Assembly (NCBI GenBank): GCA_001599915.1 | Contig: BCIG01000017.1 | Coordinates: forward strand, 434,001 to 498,000 | Origin: Symbiotaphrina buchneri | Taxonomy: Eukaryota; Ascomycota; Symbiotaphrinales; Symbiotaphrinaceae | Direction of reading: 5' to 3' | DNA: 64,000 bases | Shown here: in pieces, positions 48,004-58,940 of the stretch | How the letters are laid out: every line of letters starts with the position of its first letter | Numbering within the stretch: the stretch's first letter is position 1 | Made by a program: the position numbers and the translations under genes | The notes under the pieces: generated by a model | What the model was told of the DNA's origin: nothing | The model's database searches: none | The model's input: only the letters and a program-made list of their open reading frames with translations

Positions 48004-48422
48004 GGTGGGCTAGATGCAATGGATGGCAGCGGTAAATGGAGGATGCGGGTCGCGGAGTGAGGTCTTGAACCTGAGAGAATGTACGGCAAGGCACGCGCAC
48101 CTGATTGGCCGAAACTCTGGCACCCGCTTCCAAAACACAGGCCGAAGCGACATCGAGTCGGTCTTCAGACGAATTGTACGTAGTGCTATTTCCATTATTG
48201 ACGCGCTCCTTGTTTGTCACTGGTGCTGCTCCCAAACCGGAGGCGCAATCGAGAGCTGACATCTCGAGGAGGACTGTCGTTGCAATGGATCGCAACTGAG
48301 TGGACACCTTTGTCTTCTGCAGCGCATTCCGCATCAAGCATTGCATACCTGGTCGCTGAACTGCACAAGTTCATTTTCGAAGAGATCCTTCCTGAGCTGA
48401 GTTACCAGTACGCTCATCCACC
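48004..48422. other. divergent promoter region, NDUFA8 and NUP57
   Basis: 419 bp between divergent start codons; no other feature recognised. Confidence 0.4.
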
Positions 48423-49788
48423 ATGTCTTTATTCGGAGGATCTCTAGCACAGCAGAGCAAGTCGCCGTTTAGCGCTCTCAACATGAGCACGCCTCAACAA
48501 CAGAACAACGCATTCGGCGCACCTGCGAACACTTCACAGCCTCAACAGTCTGGCGGTCTGTTTGGCCAGCAACAGCAGCAACAGACCACTAGTAGCTCCG
48601 GTACAGGCCTTTTTGGATCTTCTCAACCTCAACAGAGCACAGGTCTCTTTGGGCAGACACAGACGGACCGAACTGGTGGCGGGCTGTTTGGAGCAAGCAC
48701 ACAACAACCTACTGGGGGAGGTCTGTTTGGAACAAGCAATCAACAACCAACGCAACAGCAGGGGGGTGTATTTGGTGGCTTGAGTACGAACACTCAATCG
48801 CAACCACAACCTCAGCAATCAACACAGCAGGGTGGACTACTGGGACAAACGTTACAGCAGTCAAAGCTGGGAACAGGTTCTCTATGGCAGCCGAATACTA
48901 TGGTTCCAAGTAGGGCGAGACCTCTTCTGCCAGCTAGAAAATTGGCTTACCAGATCATGCAGGACAGAAGAGCATACCAGAACAAATCCAGTTGGTTGCG
49001 GAGAAATGGGATCCTACCTCGCCCAATTGCGCGTTCCAGCATTACTTTTACAACAAGGTTAATCCCGAATATGCAGCGTATTACCGACCAGGCCCAGATG
49101 AAGACGAACGGAAATGGGAGGAGGCTTTGGCAAATAAACCTGCCGAGAACACAATCCCCGTTCTATGCAAAGGATTCCCTGCTCTAGGAGTGCGCCTGGA
49201 GATACAAGCTAAGCACGTGCAAGCGTGCAATATGCGTTTGCATGAGCTCAATGACTTCCTTACCCAAAAATTACAGAACCACGATTTGGTTACCTCTGTA
49301 AGAGCTGCCGACGCGCGGCGGAAACACCAGGCGCTCAGCCAACGGTGCTTAAGGCTTGCGACCAAGGTTCAAGTCTTGAGAAACAAAGGTTTCGTTCTGG
49401 ATGTTTCAGAAGAAGACCTGAAAACCAAACTAGTGGCGCTAGAGAAGGATATGTTCGACCCCGCGTTAGCAGGCAGAGCCGAGGAGATCTGGGCGCGGAT
49501 GGTCGGTGTCAGAGAGAGGATGAAAGTCGTCCAAGAGGAGACAGAAAAGGCAGGGAAGTCAGTGGCCAACGGTGAAGCGGAGGGCATGGATGAAGAAGTG
49601 ATGAAAAAAGCCCGGAAGGTTCGTCAGGCTGCTCTCGACTCTCTCGGGAGACTTACTGAATGATCTAGGTTCTGGATGATTACGATCAGCATTTAACGCA
49701 CCTAAAGAATGAGTTGGCACGCATTCAAAAGGATCTAGAAGCATGGGAAGAATCTAGGAGGCCTGTTTCCGGCGGTAGAGCGCGATGA
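48423..49788 (+). CDS. NUP57: nucleoporin Nup57/Nup54 (FG repeat)
   Basis: Central-channel nucleoporin that forms the Nsp1-Nup49-Nup57 coiled-coil complex. Three exons: 48423-48909, 48963-49618 and 49669-49788 (420 aa). The first 160 residues are a Gln/Gly/Ser-rich FG region with repeated GGLFG, TGLFG and GGGLFG. After the 53-nt intron, IPEQIQLVAEKWDPTSPNC, FQHYFYNKVNPEYAAYY, RPGPDEDERKWEEAL and CLRLATKVQVLRNKGFVL are the Nup54 alpha-helical core. A C-terminal coiled coil with LDDYDQHLTHLKNELARIQK follows. Both introns carry stop codons when read in other frames but are open in the main one, so skipping them would give a plausible yet wrong protein. Confidence 0.9.
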
Positions 49789-50150
49789 AGCTCTCTATCT
49801 CCTGCGCTCATCCTTTCACTGAAGAGTATTACATTCCTGGCGCGATGGTGCGGGTTTCAGTTGGTATGGGGCAGGAAGCATGGGTAGGCTAGCAGGACTT
49901 GTAACATAGCAGCAGTACTCTTATGCCGCGGGCTTGTAGATCCGTCCTGGATAGAAATCCGCTCTATACGAGAAGACTAGACGGTATTCTGCACTGACAC
50001 TATAAGTGATCAAAAGTTGGAATTTTCCAGAGACTGCAGCGTTGTCCGAAGGACGAAAGGAGTTGCAATATGTCATCTATCCATTATCTTATAATGCCTC
50101 CACCAAACGCCAGCCGTCCAGGCAGCTCCGAGATGTGGATTGCAGGTCCC
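49789..50150. other. convergent 3' flanks of NUP57 and TOM5
   Basis: 362 bp with no gene recognised. Confidence 0.4.
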
Positions 50151-50511
50151 CTATACAAGCTTCCGAACATAGTCGATCACGAAAGGTGCTGCGGTGTACT
50201 GCGTTAGCCACGAACTGTTCAGTGATGAACTTTGTATCCGACTCACAGAGGTATAACAGCACACTGCCGACTATGACGCTCTTGACTGTGGCGCTCGCTT
50301 CAGCTTCAGCTGCCTATAAGCCCATATTATTGTCAGTGGTGCCTTGAAAGCCGCGTTCGAAACTTGAGGGACACGGCAGGAAACCATGGGTCAGTTGGAT
50401 TGCCGTACCTGAAGCTCGGCTTTGCTGGCTGCAGGTGGTGCTAGAGAACGTCAGTATCGGAATTTCTCAATAAGGATGCTTCGATCGATTAGACTTACGT
50501 CCTCCAAACAT
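50151..50511 (-). CDS. TOM5: mitochondrial import receptor subunit Tom5
   Basis: Small tail-anchored subunit of the TOM complex in the mitochondrial outer membrane. Four tiny exons: 50499-50511 (13 nt), 50409-50440, 50247-50313 and 50151-50188, 150 nt in total including the stop (49 aa). The protein begins MFGGPPPAASKAELQAAEAE, continues with the helix TVKSVIVGSVLLYLSPFVID and ends YVRKLV, the Tom5 pattern (MFGG, acidic KAELQAAEAE, one membrane helix, short C-terminus). Introns are 95 and 58 nt (twice 58). No open frame longer than about 25 codons marks the gene, so it would be missed by ORF searching. Divergent from SPN1. Confidence 0.85.
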
Positions 50512-50846
50512 GTTGAGAAATCGGAGACTGGTTTTGCTGTGTGGAAGGTGCTTTGCGGATCTTAAAGTTCGATGGTAAAAAAGTTCAAGTTGAGCTGGGT
50601 ATGATTCGTAGCAACGGTCAACGCCGAAGCTTTCTGACGTCCAGCGCCAAGGGTCTCCGCTAGTCAGCGAACTGTCGGCCATTCATCCACCCCAACCTCC
50701 GTCTCCTTGTATCCATAGTCTCCATTATTGACGAACTCACTCCCACTCTTCAACTGTCCTACAGTGACTACACCTGCCGCTCATTTCATCAGCACCAGAT
50801 TCCCTCGACCTGTCTGAAGTCATTCTCAACAGAGTATCCCAGCAAC
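50512..50846. other. divergent promoter region, TOM5 and SPN1
   Basis: 335 bp between the two start codons. Short frames such as 50467-50682 (-) overlap the TOM5 first exon but are not conserved. Confidence 0.4.
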
Positions 50847-52356
50847 ATGGAGCCACTGTCCGCAGCGGACACTCCTTCTCCGGCTGAGGAAGACCCCCGG
50901 CCTCAGTCTCCTCTTCCCGAAGGTGGCCTTGATCCGGGCGACCCGCTGAACCCACCTGGGGACCATGACACACCACCGCCTCCGATGGGTGCTCCGCAGA
51001 TGGATATGGACGAAGTCTCTGACGATGAATCGGTCCTGTCCGAAGTTGACGAGGCTCAATTCGAGGATTTCGACCCTGCCAATATCGCCATTGAAGGCGC
51101 TCCAGTCGCAGTTGATGAGTCCAATGTGGGTCTGATCGGAGTACACAAGCGAAAGCGAGCGGAGGGCGAGGACGAAGCCAAGAAGAGGCGCAAGGAGGGA
51201 AGGAGAGAGAAGAAGAAGCGCAGGGACGTGGACGAAGACTTTGTTGGTGGCGAAGAGGTGGAAGGCAAGAGGGTGAGGAAGTCGAAGGAGGGTGCAGAGA
51301 GGAAGGAGAAGGCAAAGGCTAGGCCACGGAGACCGTCACCTGAGCCGGAAAGGGATGAGAACCTGACGCCAGAAGAAAGTGAGTGCGCTGAAGGAGCTTA
51401 GAGTTGCTCCCAGGCCCTAAGCTGACGGTGTCATTAGGACGAAGACGTGCCCTTGACAAGGCGATGGATGAGGCCCTCAAGAATCCCAACAAGCGCCGCC
51501 GCAAGGCAGATGGCATTGTGAGTGGAATTGCATCAGCTGGTCTTCTTGGTCAATGATACTGATTACCCCAGGACCTCGAGCAACTGGCAGATCAAGAAAT
51601 CGATGAAATGCGACGCCGTATGGCTGAGGCCGCTCAAGCCGATACGGCAGCGCGCGATGCCGGTAAACCTGCCATGCACAAGCTGAAGATGCTCCCGGAA
51701 GTTGTTGCTCTCCTGAACCGAAATACGCTCGCGCACGAACTTGTTGACCCAGATGTCAACTTGCTGGAATCCGTCCGCTTCTTCCTGGAGCCGCTCAACG
51801 ATGGAAGCTTGCCAGCCTACAATATCCAGCGCGAGCTCTTTGCCGCTTTGGCCAAGTTGCCCATCAACAAGGATAGCTTGATTGCCAGCGGCCTTGGAAA
51901 GGTCACGCTTTTCTACACGAAGAGCAAGAAGCCCGAGCCGGGCATCAAGCGGCAAGCAGAGAAGCTACTGGGAGAATGGACCAGGCCAATCTTGAAGAGG
52001 AGCGATGATTACAGGAAGAGGAAGCTCGCGTCAGCGACTTACGATCCTATGTACGTTGTCTCCCGCGAAGTACCAAGCGTTCTCTGTACTGACAAGCACG
52101 CAGGAGAATGCCTGTACGCTCATCCCAGATCTCATCGCAAGAGATCGCAGCCGAGGCGCGTGAACGTGCTCTTGCACCTCCTCGTGAGTCCAACCGTGCC
52201 AGGATCCAGGGCGGACCGTCGAGCTATCACATCGTGCCTAAGAGTGTGCTGCCCGGCCAGAGCCAGTTTGCTCGGCCGCTTGGAGCAAGTGGTGAGGATG
52301 CGTTCAGGCGGATGAAGGCTCGGCAGATGGGCAAGGCAGGCGGAGGCAGGAGATAA
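50847..52356 (+). CDS. SPN1: transcription elongation factor Spn1/Iws1
   Basis: Binds Spt6 and RNA polymerase II during elongation in the nucleus. Four exons: 50847-51378, 51438-51517, 51572-52050 and 52104-52356 (447 aa). The N-terminal 175 residues are disordered, first acidic and Pro-rich, then very basic (AKKRRKEGRREKKKRR). The conserved TFIIS N-terminal-like domain follows: EQLADQEIDEMRRRM, HKLKMLPEVVALLNR, DPDVNLLESVRFFLEPLNDG, LPAYNIQRELFAALAKLPI and GEWTRPILKRSDDYRKRK. The C-terminus has MPVRSSQISSQEIAAEARER and SYHIVPKSVLP. The exon encoding RRRALDKAMDEALKNPN is just 80 nt. Confidence 0.92.
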
Positions 52357-52654
52357 GTCGGCTAGGGTTCGTCCATAGCATACGTCGACGACGTTTCTCT
52401 GTGGCCAGGGTTGGGACAGCATGGCATTGTGCATCGTTTCGTGGCTGGGTTCAACGGGCAGCATGGGAGTTTGAATTCGGCAGCATACTTTCACAGTTTC
52501 AGCATTTCGAGATGAGGAGACTTTGTTTGCGGCCACTGCTTTTGTCTTACTAGAATATCCAAAAGAGGCTTTCCAGAACATAGCATCTACAAGCGCGTTA
52601 TGTAGCGCGGAATCGACACATCCTAGTCTCTCCAACTGGTAGGACGCTCCTCCA

Positions 52655-54985
52655 TTATAACTTGTACTTGCCATCCTGTGGCTGCATCTCACCCTTGCCT
52701 TGCCGGTGCGACACGGGATCTGCTTGCACCTTGCCGGAGCCCTCAGCACAGCAGCTCTTATCAGAGGGAGCCAGCTGCGAAGACAGGTTGCGGCTGCTAG
52801 GTACGTCCAGCGCTGGGTTCCGGGTGAAGAAGTCTGCGGGGCGGAGTTGGATTGAGTGCATCTCCATGGGCCTGCAAGAGAAGTTAGCATTCCGCCTTAC
52901 ACAGCAAGAATAGGCAGTAGAAAAGGGGCGGCTTACATGACCGGCCAATCCTCAACGCGAGGGTTGTGCGTCAGGCCAAAGCACGTCCAGACCACGACAT
53001 CCTCGTCCTCGACCTTTTCCTTCCTCGCAGCTGCATCCGCCACGCCATTGATCTCGTTCTGGCTCTGGTTCGTGAACTCGCCGCCGGCCCAGAACTCGCC
53101 GTCCTTGTACTTTGTCACCCAGACATGGTGCTGGGCGAACTGCGCACGCTTCGCCATGATGCTGTCTGGCTGTGCCAGGAGCATCTGCGTCGCAGACGGG
53201 GTGAATTTGTACGCCACGGGTTTCGAGGAGATGGGGTTGCGGATGTGCGGGTTCGTCATTTTGACGACTAGGTTGGTCATGGGTGAGGCGTCGAAGAAGC
53301 ATGATTCCTTGACTGGCGTCTGCCGTACTTCGTAGCCGTTGCCTTTGGGGTTGCGTTCTTTTGACCAGGGCATTGGTAGCGATTCTTCCTTCACGATGGT
53401 GTTGCGGTGGCCGTCAATGGCAGGGTCGATCCGGAGGCAGAAGAGGTGCTGGTGGTTCTGCGCCAGCGCGCCAGGGGACACCACGTTGCCATACGGCGAC
53501 GTCTTTCCTGGGTCGATGTTGACCACCGAAACGATACCTGTTGCCCTTGTCTCGAAGGTAATCCCGCCGGCTTGATCGAACTTGTAGGCAAAGATGTATT
53601 CGTAGTTGGCTAGGGTGATGATGAACTGTATGACCAGCTCCCGGGACCGGGCTACAACTGCCCTGTTGGTCCGGAAATTGGTGTGCTTCCAGTTGATTCC
53701 GTTGTCCTGCTCGTGGATGCAGATGACATTCTTGGAAACACTGGCCTCCCCGGATGGTTCGACCATGATGCCATCTAGGTATTTGATGACGCCCAGGCAG
53801 TCACATCCTAGCTCCAGGTTGTTTGCTGAGCGCCCTGCACCTCCGTCACCGAAATCAAACGCTTGCTTTCGGTGGAAAGGAGGCCGAGGGTCACCATACG
53901 GTACAGTCTTTGCCGGTCAGTCACTGTACTACTCTGACAGGGGCCACTAACTTACCATCTCGCTCATGCTTAATCGATACATTACACTTCTTCCATCATA
54001 TCTTACATCATGTATCGTCGCACCTTCTCTTGGGTTGAAACCGACACGGAACCGCCACTTCTGCCACTCGATCAAACTCTCGTCCCTCACACTGAACGAC
54101 GGTCCTTGTGGCTGGACCACATTCAATGGCTTCAGGTCGGTCCTCAGCTGCCCAACCAATTCTGGGACATACTCTGCTGATGCACAGTGGTCTAATACAC
54201 CTCTAGAAACAGTATCATAGCGGATGCCATCGTCAACGCCTCCCGTGGCAAGCTTGTCCACTCGTACGATCTCGTTCTTGTGAGTGTCCATGACTGGAAT
54301 GATCGGAAGTGGGTACCCATAATGGTTCGAGTCAGGATTACCATTACGAGTGTCACGAGCAAAGCATAGTCCTTGCGTATACCGGGGCGCATCGCTCTCC
54401 TCAAGGTCCAAACCACCGTATGGCCAAGGGTCTATGGTGACGACGAAACCTTCAGGTAGTTTGAATGCGTCGATTGCTTTCTTGAAGAGGGGAGAGGAGA
54501 AGCACGCTTCCTCGAAGACCTGGAACTCATGCCTGTGTCTGGGTTAGCAGCGTTCTATATAGGCAACGATGTGGTACACACGGCGTGATGCTAGGCTGGA
54601 TATTCTTGTCCAACACTCGGTACGACACCTCCTTGCCTGAACCAAGATCCACCACCGACTCGGTATATTCATGGGTCTTGTCCTCCTTGACAAGGTCATA
54701 ATGGACATGTGCCAATCTCGGTGGACGGGGCGTCTCGGATGTGAGGCTGCCGTCGTTCTCGGCTTCGAGGAATGGAGCAAGCTCCGCTTTGGCAGGTTCA
54801 TGCAGGAAGATAGCTCGGAAGTGTATGACTTGGCCACCATTGGGCTTGATACCGCGATATTTCAAGATGAGGTCGCGAGATCGCTTCGTCTCATGCACGC
54901 TGAGCTGCTCCAATGGGTGCCGGACTCCATACTGCAGTGGCTCCTGCTGAGCATATGCACGGATCCCGTCGACAGTGCTCCCCAT
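52655..54985 (-). CDS. copper-containing primary amine oxidase
   Basis: Oxidises primary amines to aldehydes with release of ammonia and hydrogen peroxide, using copper and topaquinone. Four exons: 54582-54985, 53956-54532, 52937-53907 and 52655-52871 (722 aa). The topaquinone tyrosine lies in LANYEYIFAYKF. The copper ligands are in AQNHQHLFCLRID (HxH) and in QHHVWVTKYKDGEFWAGGEF. The general-base aspartate lies in RKQAFDFGDGGAGRSAN, followed by LGCDCLGVIKYLDG. The start is ATG 54985 (MGSTVDGIRAY); no secretion signal is obvious, and the last residues GKYKL are not a standard PTS1. Such enzymes let fungi use amines as nitrogen sources. Divergent from RAD57 across 715 bp with two HGATAR sites. 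Confidence 0.93.
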
Positions 54986-55700
54986 GCGGACTTTTGTATG
55001 CACAAGAAAAGGCGAAATAGAGACAGAGACAGAACGCCAGGAGATGTAGAAATGAGACTGGGCTATATAATAGTCAACAAGAAAGATGATGAGGGTAAAT
55101 GAAGGTTATATATAGGAATAAGCAAAGGATCTACTCCATAATGTGAGACGGTGAGATGTGCCCCCAGGGCCGCACAGAGCAACGTAATAGGTGATGAACG
55201 GGCGGGCTCTGGCCGTGGCCGATCTTCACGAGAGTCCGCACCCGATAAAGGATGGCAGCCAATAATGGATAAGCAACAGAAAGCGGCCTATCAAAGGGTT
55301 GCCAAGCGCAAAAGGGCAGGTCCAGCAGCAAAGCTTAGCCCGATCAGGGAAGTCCATCCGTGCATCAGCAAGTCCCACGGCTGGCGCGTACGAATAGGGC
55401 AATAATGTCTATCCTTTGCTGTCCGCAACAGATGGCATTGTTCATGCATTTACGTACGACGTACCTTATGAAGAAAAGAAGGGATTGCACACCATCTAGA
55501 TACAATACTGTTTTATCAGTGGGACACATTATTTGTCATTCTCCTGCAACTGCCGTGGTATCGGTGAGGGAATCGGGTCTTATGCGAACCGCAATTAGGC
55601 GATCTCGATCTCGATCCTGACACGCGACACGCGCCTCGGCTCTCCGCATCAACCCCAACACGCCCTCTTCGTACCTGAAACAGGGTAGCATTATGCCTCC
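54986..55700. other. divergent intergenic region, amine oxidase and RAD57
   Basis: 715 bp. It contains HGATAR sites at 55243-55248 (CGATAA, plus strand) and 55288-55293 (TGATAG, minus strand), TATATAAT-type sequence near 55063 and TATATATAGG near 55107, and two ACGCG cores at 55622-55633 close to RAD57. GATA sites would fit AreA-type nitrogen control of the amine oxidase, but this is inference. Confidence 0.35.
55622..55633 (+). promoter_or_regulatory. tandem ACGCG (MCB-like) pair upstream of RAD57
   Basis: ACGCG at 55622-55626 and again at 55629-55633, 68-79 bp upstream of the RAD57 ATG. This is the same core as the clusters before RNH201 and CTF4. Confidence 0.35.
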
Positions 55701-57150
55701 ATGACCGATCTTTCCCACATCCTCCCGGATTTCCAGACCCAGCCCTTTAGCCATCTGATACCGTCGCTGGAAAGAAACCTGATCACGACGTCCGACCTGC
55801 TTACCTTCGATGCTTTAGAGATCGCGCGCCGGGCCCAATTGCCCGTGATCGATGTGCGCAGACTGTCCCGCGCCATCCTCGAGACCCTGCATGGGCAGTT
55901 GGGACTCCAGGATGTGGGCGAACAGCAGGCCGCTGCCCCGCCCCGGCATAATGCCCTGCATACCTCTGGGAGGGCGGCAATTGCGGGATTCAACACCATT
56001 AGCACGCTCGACGAGTCTCTTGACGTTACACTCGGGGGCGGAATACCTACAGGCTACGTGACCGAGATAACAGGTGAAAGGTGCGTAAAGCAGGCATATG
56101 TGCATCTCCCCGACCTGTCGTGCTGATAATTGAACCAGTGGCGCCGGTAAGACACAGTTCCTGCTACACCTTCTGCTCGCGGTACAGCTCCCCCCGCCGC
56201 ACGGTCTGTCGAAATCGGCCCTCTACATCTCCACCGAGTCCAGTCTTGCTACCCAACGCCTCCAACAGCTGCTCGACCGCCACCCAATCCTATGGGACAA
56301 GAGCACCTCTCCGCGGCCGTCGCTGTCGCGCATCCTGAGCATCAACACCCCTGACCTGGAATCCCAAGATCACATCCTGCGGTACCAGGTCCCCGTGGCC
56401 ATTCGCCGCAACGCCATCGGCCTCATCATCATCGACAGCATCACGGCCAACTACCGCGCCGAGTTCGATCCATCTGGTGCCCGCGGACCCGCCGATCTGG
56501 CGCGCCGGTCCGGAGAACTGCTTCGGGTGGGGCAGCTCCTGCGTGACCTGGCCGGGAACGAGAATATCGCGGTCGTCGTCGCCAACCAGGTCAGTGACCG
56601 GTTCTTCAACGGGCCACGACGGCCTCAGGGCTCTGCGTTCCAGGATCCCCCGCCCTCTTCTTCACCCTCGCCGCTGCCGCGCGGTAGCATGCCGCCGCCG
56701 CCGCCGCCGGTGCCTCAGGCGCCTATGTCCTCTGCTCCGCCGTCGTCAGCGCCCTCTGTCGTCGAGGCTGACGGCGGAATGGACGCACTCACACTTGATC
56801 ACCAGCAGCGCTTCTTCGGGCATATTCCGTCCTCGAGCGGGGGCCCGAAACAACCTGCTCTGGGCCTGGTATGGTCCAATCAGATTGCGGGGCGGATAGT
56901 GCTCAGCAAGCGGCTGGTGTATGCCCACAGCCTTGCCTCGGGGGTGGAGTCTACGGCGCGAGAGGGAATGGCGGATAGTGAGGATTGGGCGCCTGTGAGG
57001 ACGAGGCGCTGGTTGAGTGTGGCGTTTTCGGCGTGGGTGGCGAGTGGGACGCAGACGGAATTTGAAATCACGGAGGCTGGTATCAGGGCGGTGAAGAAAG
57101 GGAGTCTAGGATCAGACCTGCTGCTAGATGGATCTGATCTGAGAGGATGA
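55701..57150 (+). CDS. RAD57: RecA-family recombination mediator Rad57 (XRCC3-like)
   Basis: Rad51 paralogue that, with Rad55, assists Rad51 filament formation in homologous recombination. Two exons, 55701-56080 and 56139-57150 (463 aa). N-terminal FSHLIPSLERNLITTSDLLT and ISTLDESLDVTLGGGIPTGY lead into Walker A GESGAGKTQFLLHLLLA, created only after splicing the 58-nt intron. Walker B is AIGLIIIDSITANYRAEF, followed by LARRSGELLRVGQLLRDLA and AVVVANQVSDRF. Residues about 295-350 form a Pro/Ser-rich linker (MPPPPPPVPQAPMSS) inserted after the NQVSD motif and before LGLVWSNQIAGRIVLSKR. The C-terminal beta-strand region is intact. Confidence 0.9.
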
Positions 57151-57441
57151 ATTTGTGATAGCGTGTACCAACCCCCATGTGGCTGGGACCGGAGCTGATC
57201 GGGCAAGCATGGGTGTCTAGTAGACTGATAGGATGCACCGATGGGACAACAGACGGACAGGATCTGAGTGGGCAGTGCATTCAGGAGTTCGTACGGGCCG
57301 CACATTTCCACAACCCCTGGCTCGTGGTGGAGGAACCGGTCCAGTATGTGACGAATAATGCAATCAAATTCATAAGACCATATATGCTATCTCCCGCCAT
57401 GCCATGCCACGCAAATGCTCTAATCCTCCAATGCCCAATGC

Positions 57442-58940
57442 TCAACTGATTTTAACCTCTTCCGTCTTTACTCCCTTCTCCGTCCCTGTCGGTGCCCTCA
57501 GCGTGCCGAAAACCAGTCCGCAGACGCCCAGCATGGACAGGCCGCCGACGGTATATGCCACGTCCCTGCCCGCCCACCAGTACAGCGAACAGAACAGCAG
57601 TGGGCCAATGGAACGACCGATCTGCCCTATTGGTCGCATGTCAGCCAGAGAATCCAGTACGCGGTTGTTAGTGAAACTTACCGAAGCTCCGATGATTGCC
57701 CAGCCTCTGGCCCCTTTCTCCTTCGCCGGCCTCAAAGCTACTGAGGCTATTCAGGCCCGTCACCACCGTCGCACTCGTCACCGCCAGGAGTGCGGCAGCT
57801 CCATACAAGCCTTTCTCCGTCTGCACCCTGGTCAGCAGGAAGAAAGCTGCCGCGCAAGCTGTCACTCCGATTTGCACCACTCGCAAGGGGTGCAGGCGCC
57901 GCGTGACCGAACCTTGCAGAACGGAGGCGACCAGGCCGATGAAACCGAGTAAACGACCGTTCTGGGAGGAGTTGTACGTAAACATGTCGTAAGTCATGAA
58001 AGGAAAAGAGAATTCGACTCCGGAGAAGCACAGGAGGAAGAGAAAATGTGTCAGATTGAGCAGCAGGTGACTGTTGGTGCGCCGAGGCCTCTGCTTGGGA
58101 GGTGTCGGCCCATTTTTCGAGCCGTTGCTGGCGGAAGTCGAGGGGGTTGGCGAGGCAAGGGGAAGCGTTTCCGGTAGAGCAGCGTAGAGATACGCCGTTT
58201 CTAGGACCAGAAGGAACAGAGAGAAACCTGCCGCAGTTGCAAATGGATTTGCAGCGACGGTTGTGATGTTCGCTAGAGCCGCCCCAAGAGCAGGACCAAA
58301 GGTAAAGGCAATGCTGAAGCACACTCCCACAAGCGCCATTGTACTACCCCGCTGCTTCTCGTCGCTGATATCGGTGGCGATCGCCGTGGCAAGCTGGACA
58401 TTGCCCTCACTCAGGCCCCCGACAATGCGACTAGCCAGGAAAGTCCGAAAGTCCGCAGCCGCCACCCAGAGGGCCACGGAGAGAATATTGCCGGCCATTG
58501 ACCAGAGCAAGGCCGTCCGGCGGCCATACTTGTCGGACATTGTACCAATTATGGGGGAGGCGATGGCCTGGAGGAAGGAAAAGAGCGATCCAAGCGCTCC
58601 GCCCAAGAGAACAATGTCATAGCGGTCATTGATGGGTCGGGAAAATGAGTGCTTGTAGGTGTTCAAGCCACGGAGGATGGTGTTGAGCACGGAGTCGGAC
58701 CGGCCATCCGATACCTCCACATTGCGGTAGAACTCGAGCAGCCGAGGAAACAGTGGCAAGATGAAGGTGAAGGAGATCTGGGTGACAGAAATGAAGGGTC
58801 AGCTGATTGTTTCCAAACGGACCGGAGACGCAGAGGATGTGGTTGTACTGTACCAAGTCTAACAGCAGGGAGATGAAGAGGACTCGAAGGATACTCTTCC
58901 TCCGGTCCGTCTGGCCCGGCTTCACAGTTGCAGTCACCAT
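57442..58940 (-). CDS. MFS transporter, MFSD10/TETRAN-like
   Basis: Twelve-helix major facilitator of unknown substrate. Three exons: 58854-58940, 57682-58777 and 57442-57626 (455 aa). The N-terminus RRKSILRVLFISLLLDLISF runs into FTFILPLFPRLLEFY. The conserved cytoplasmic loop is IGTMSDKYGRRTALLWSMAG, and helix 4 has FLASRIVGGLSEGNVQL. DISDEKQRGSTMALVGVCFS and GERGQRLGNHRSFGQIGRSI GPLL-like sequence are typical of the family that includes tetracycline-transporter-like MFSD10. A Ser/Thr/Pro-rich loop (PLASPTPSTSASNGSKNGPT) separates the halves. The start is ATG 58940; the frame upstream begins with a non-ATG codon. Confidence 0.88.

Noticed and set aside
48910-49187. Continuation of the first NUP57 frame past the intron
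   Set aside because: The extension has no family match, while splicing at 48910-48962 restores the Nup54 core exactly.
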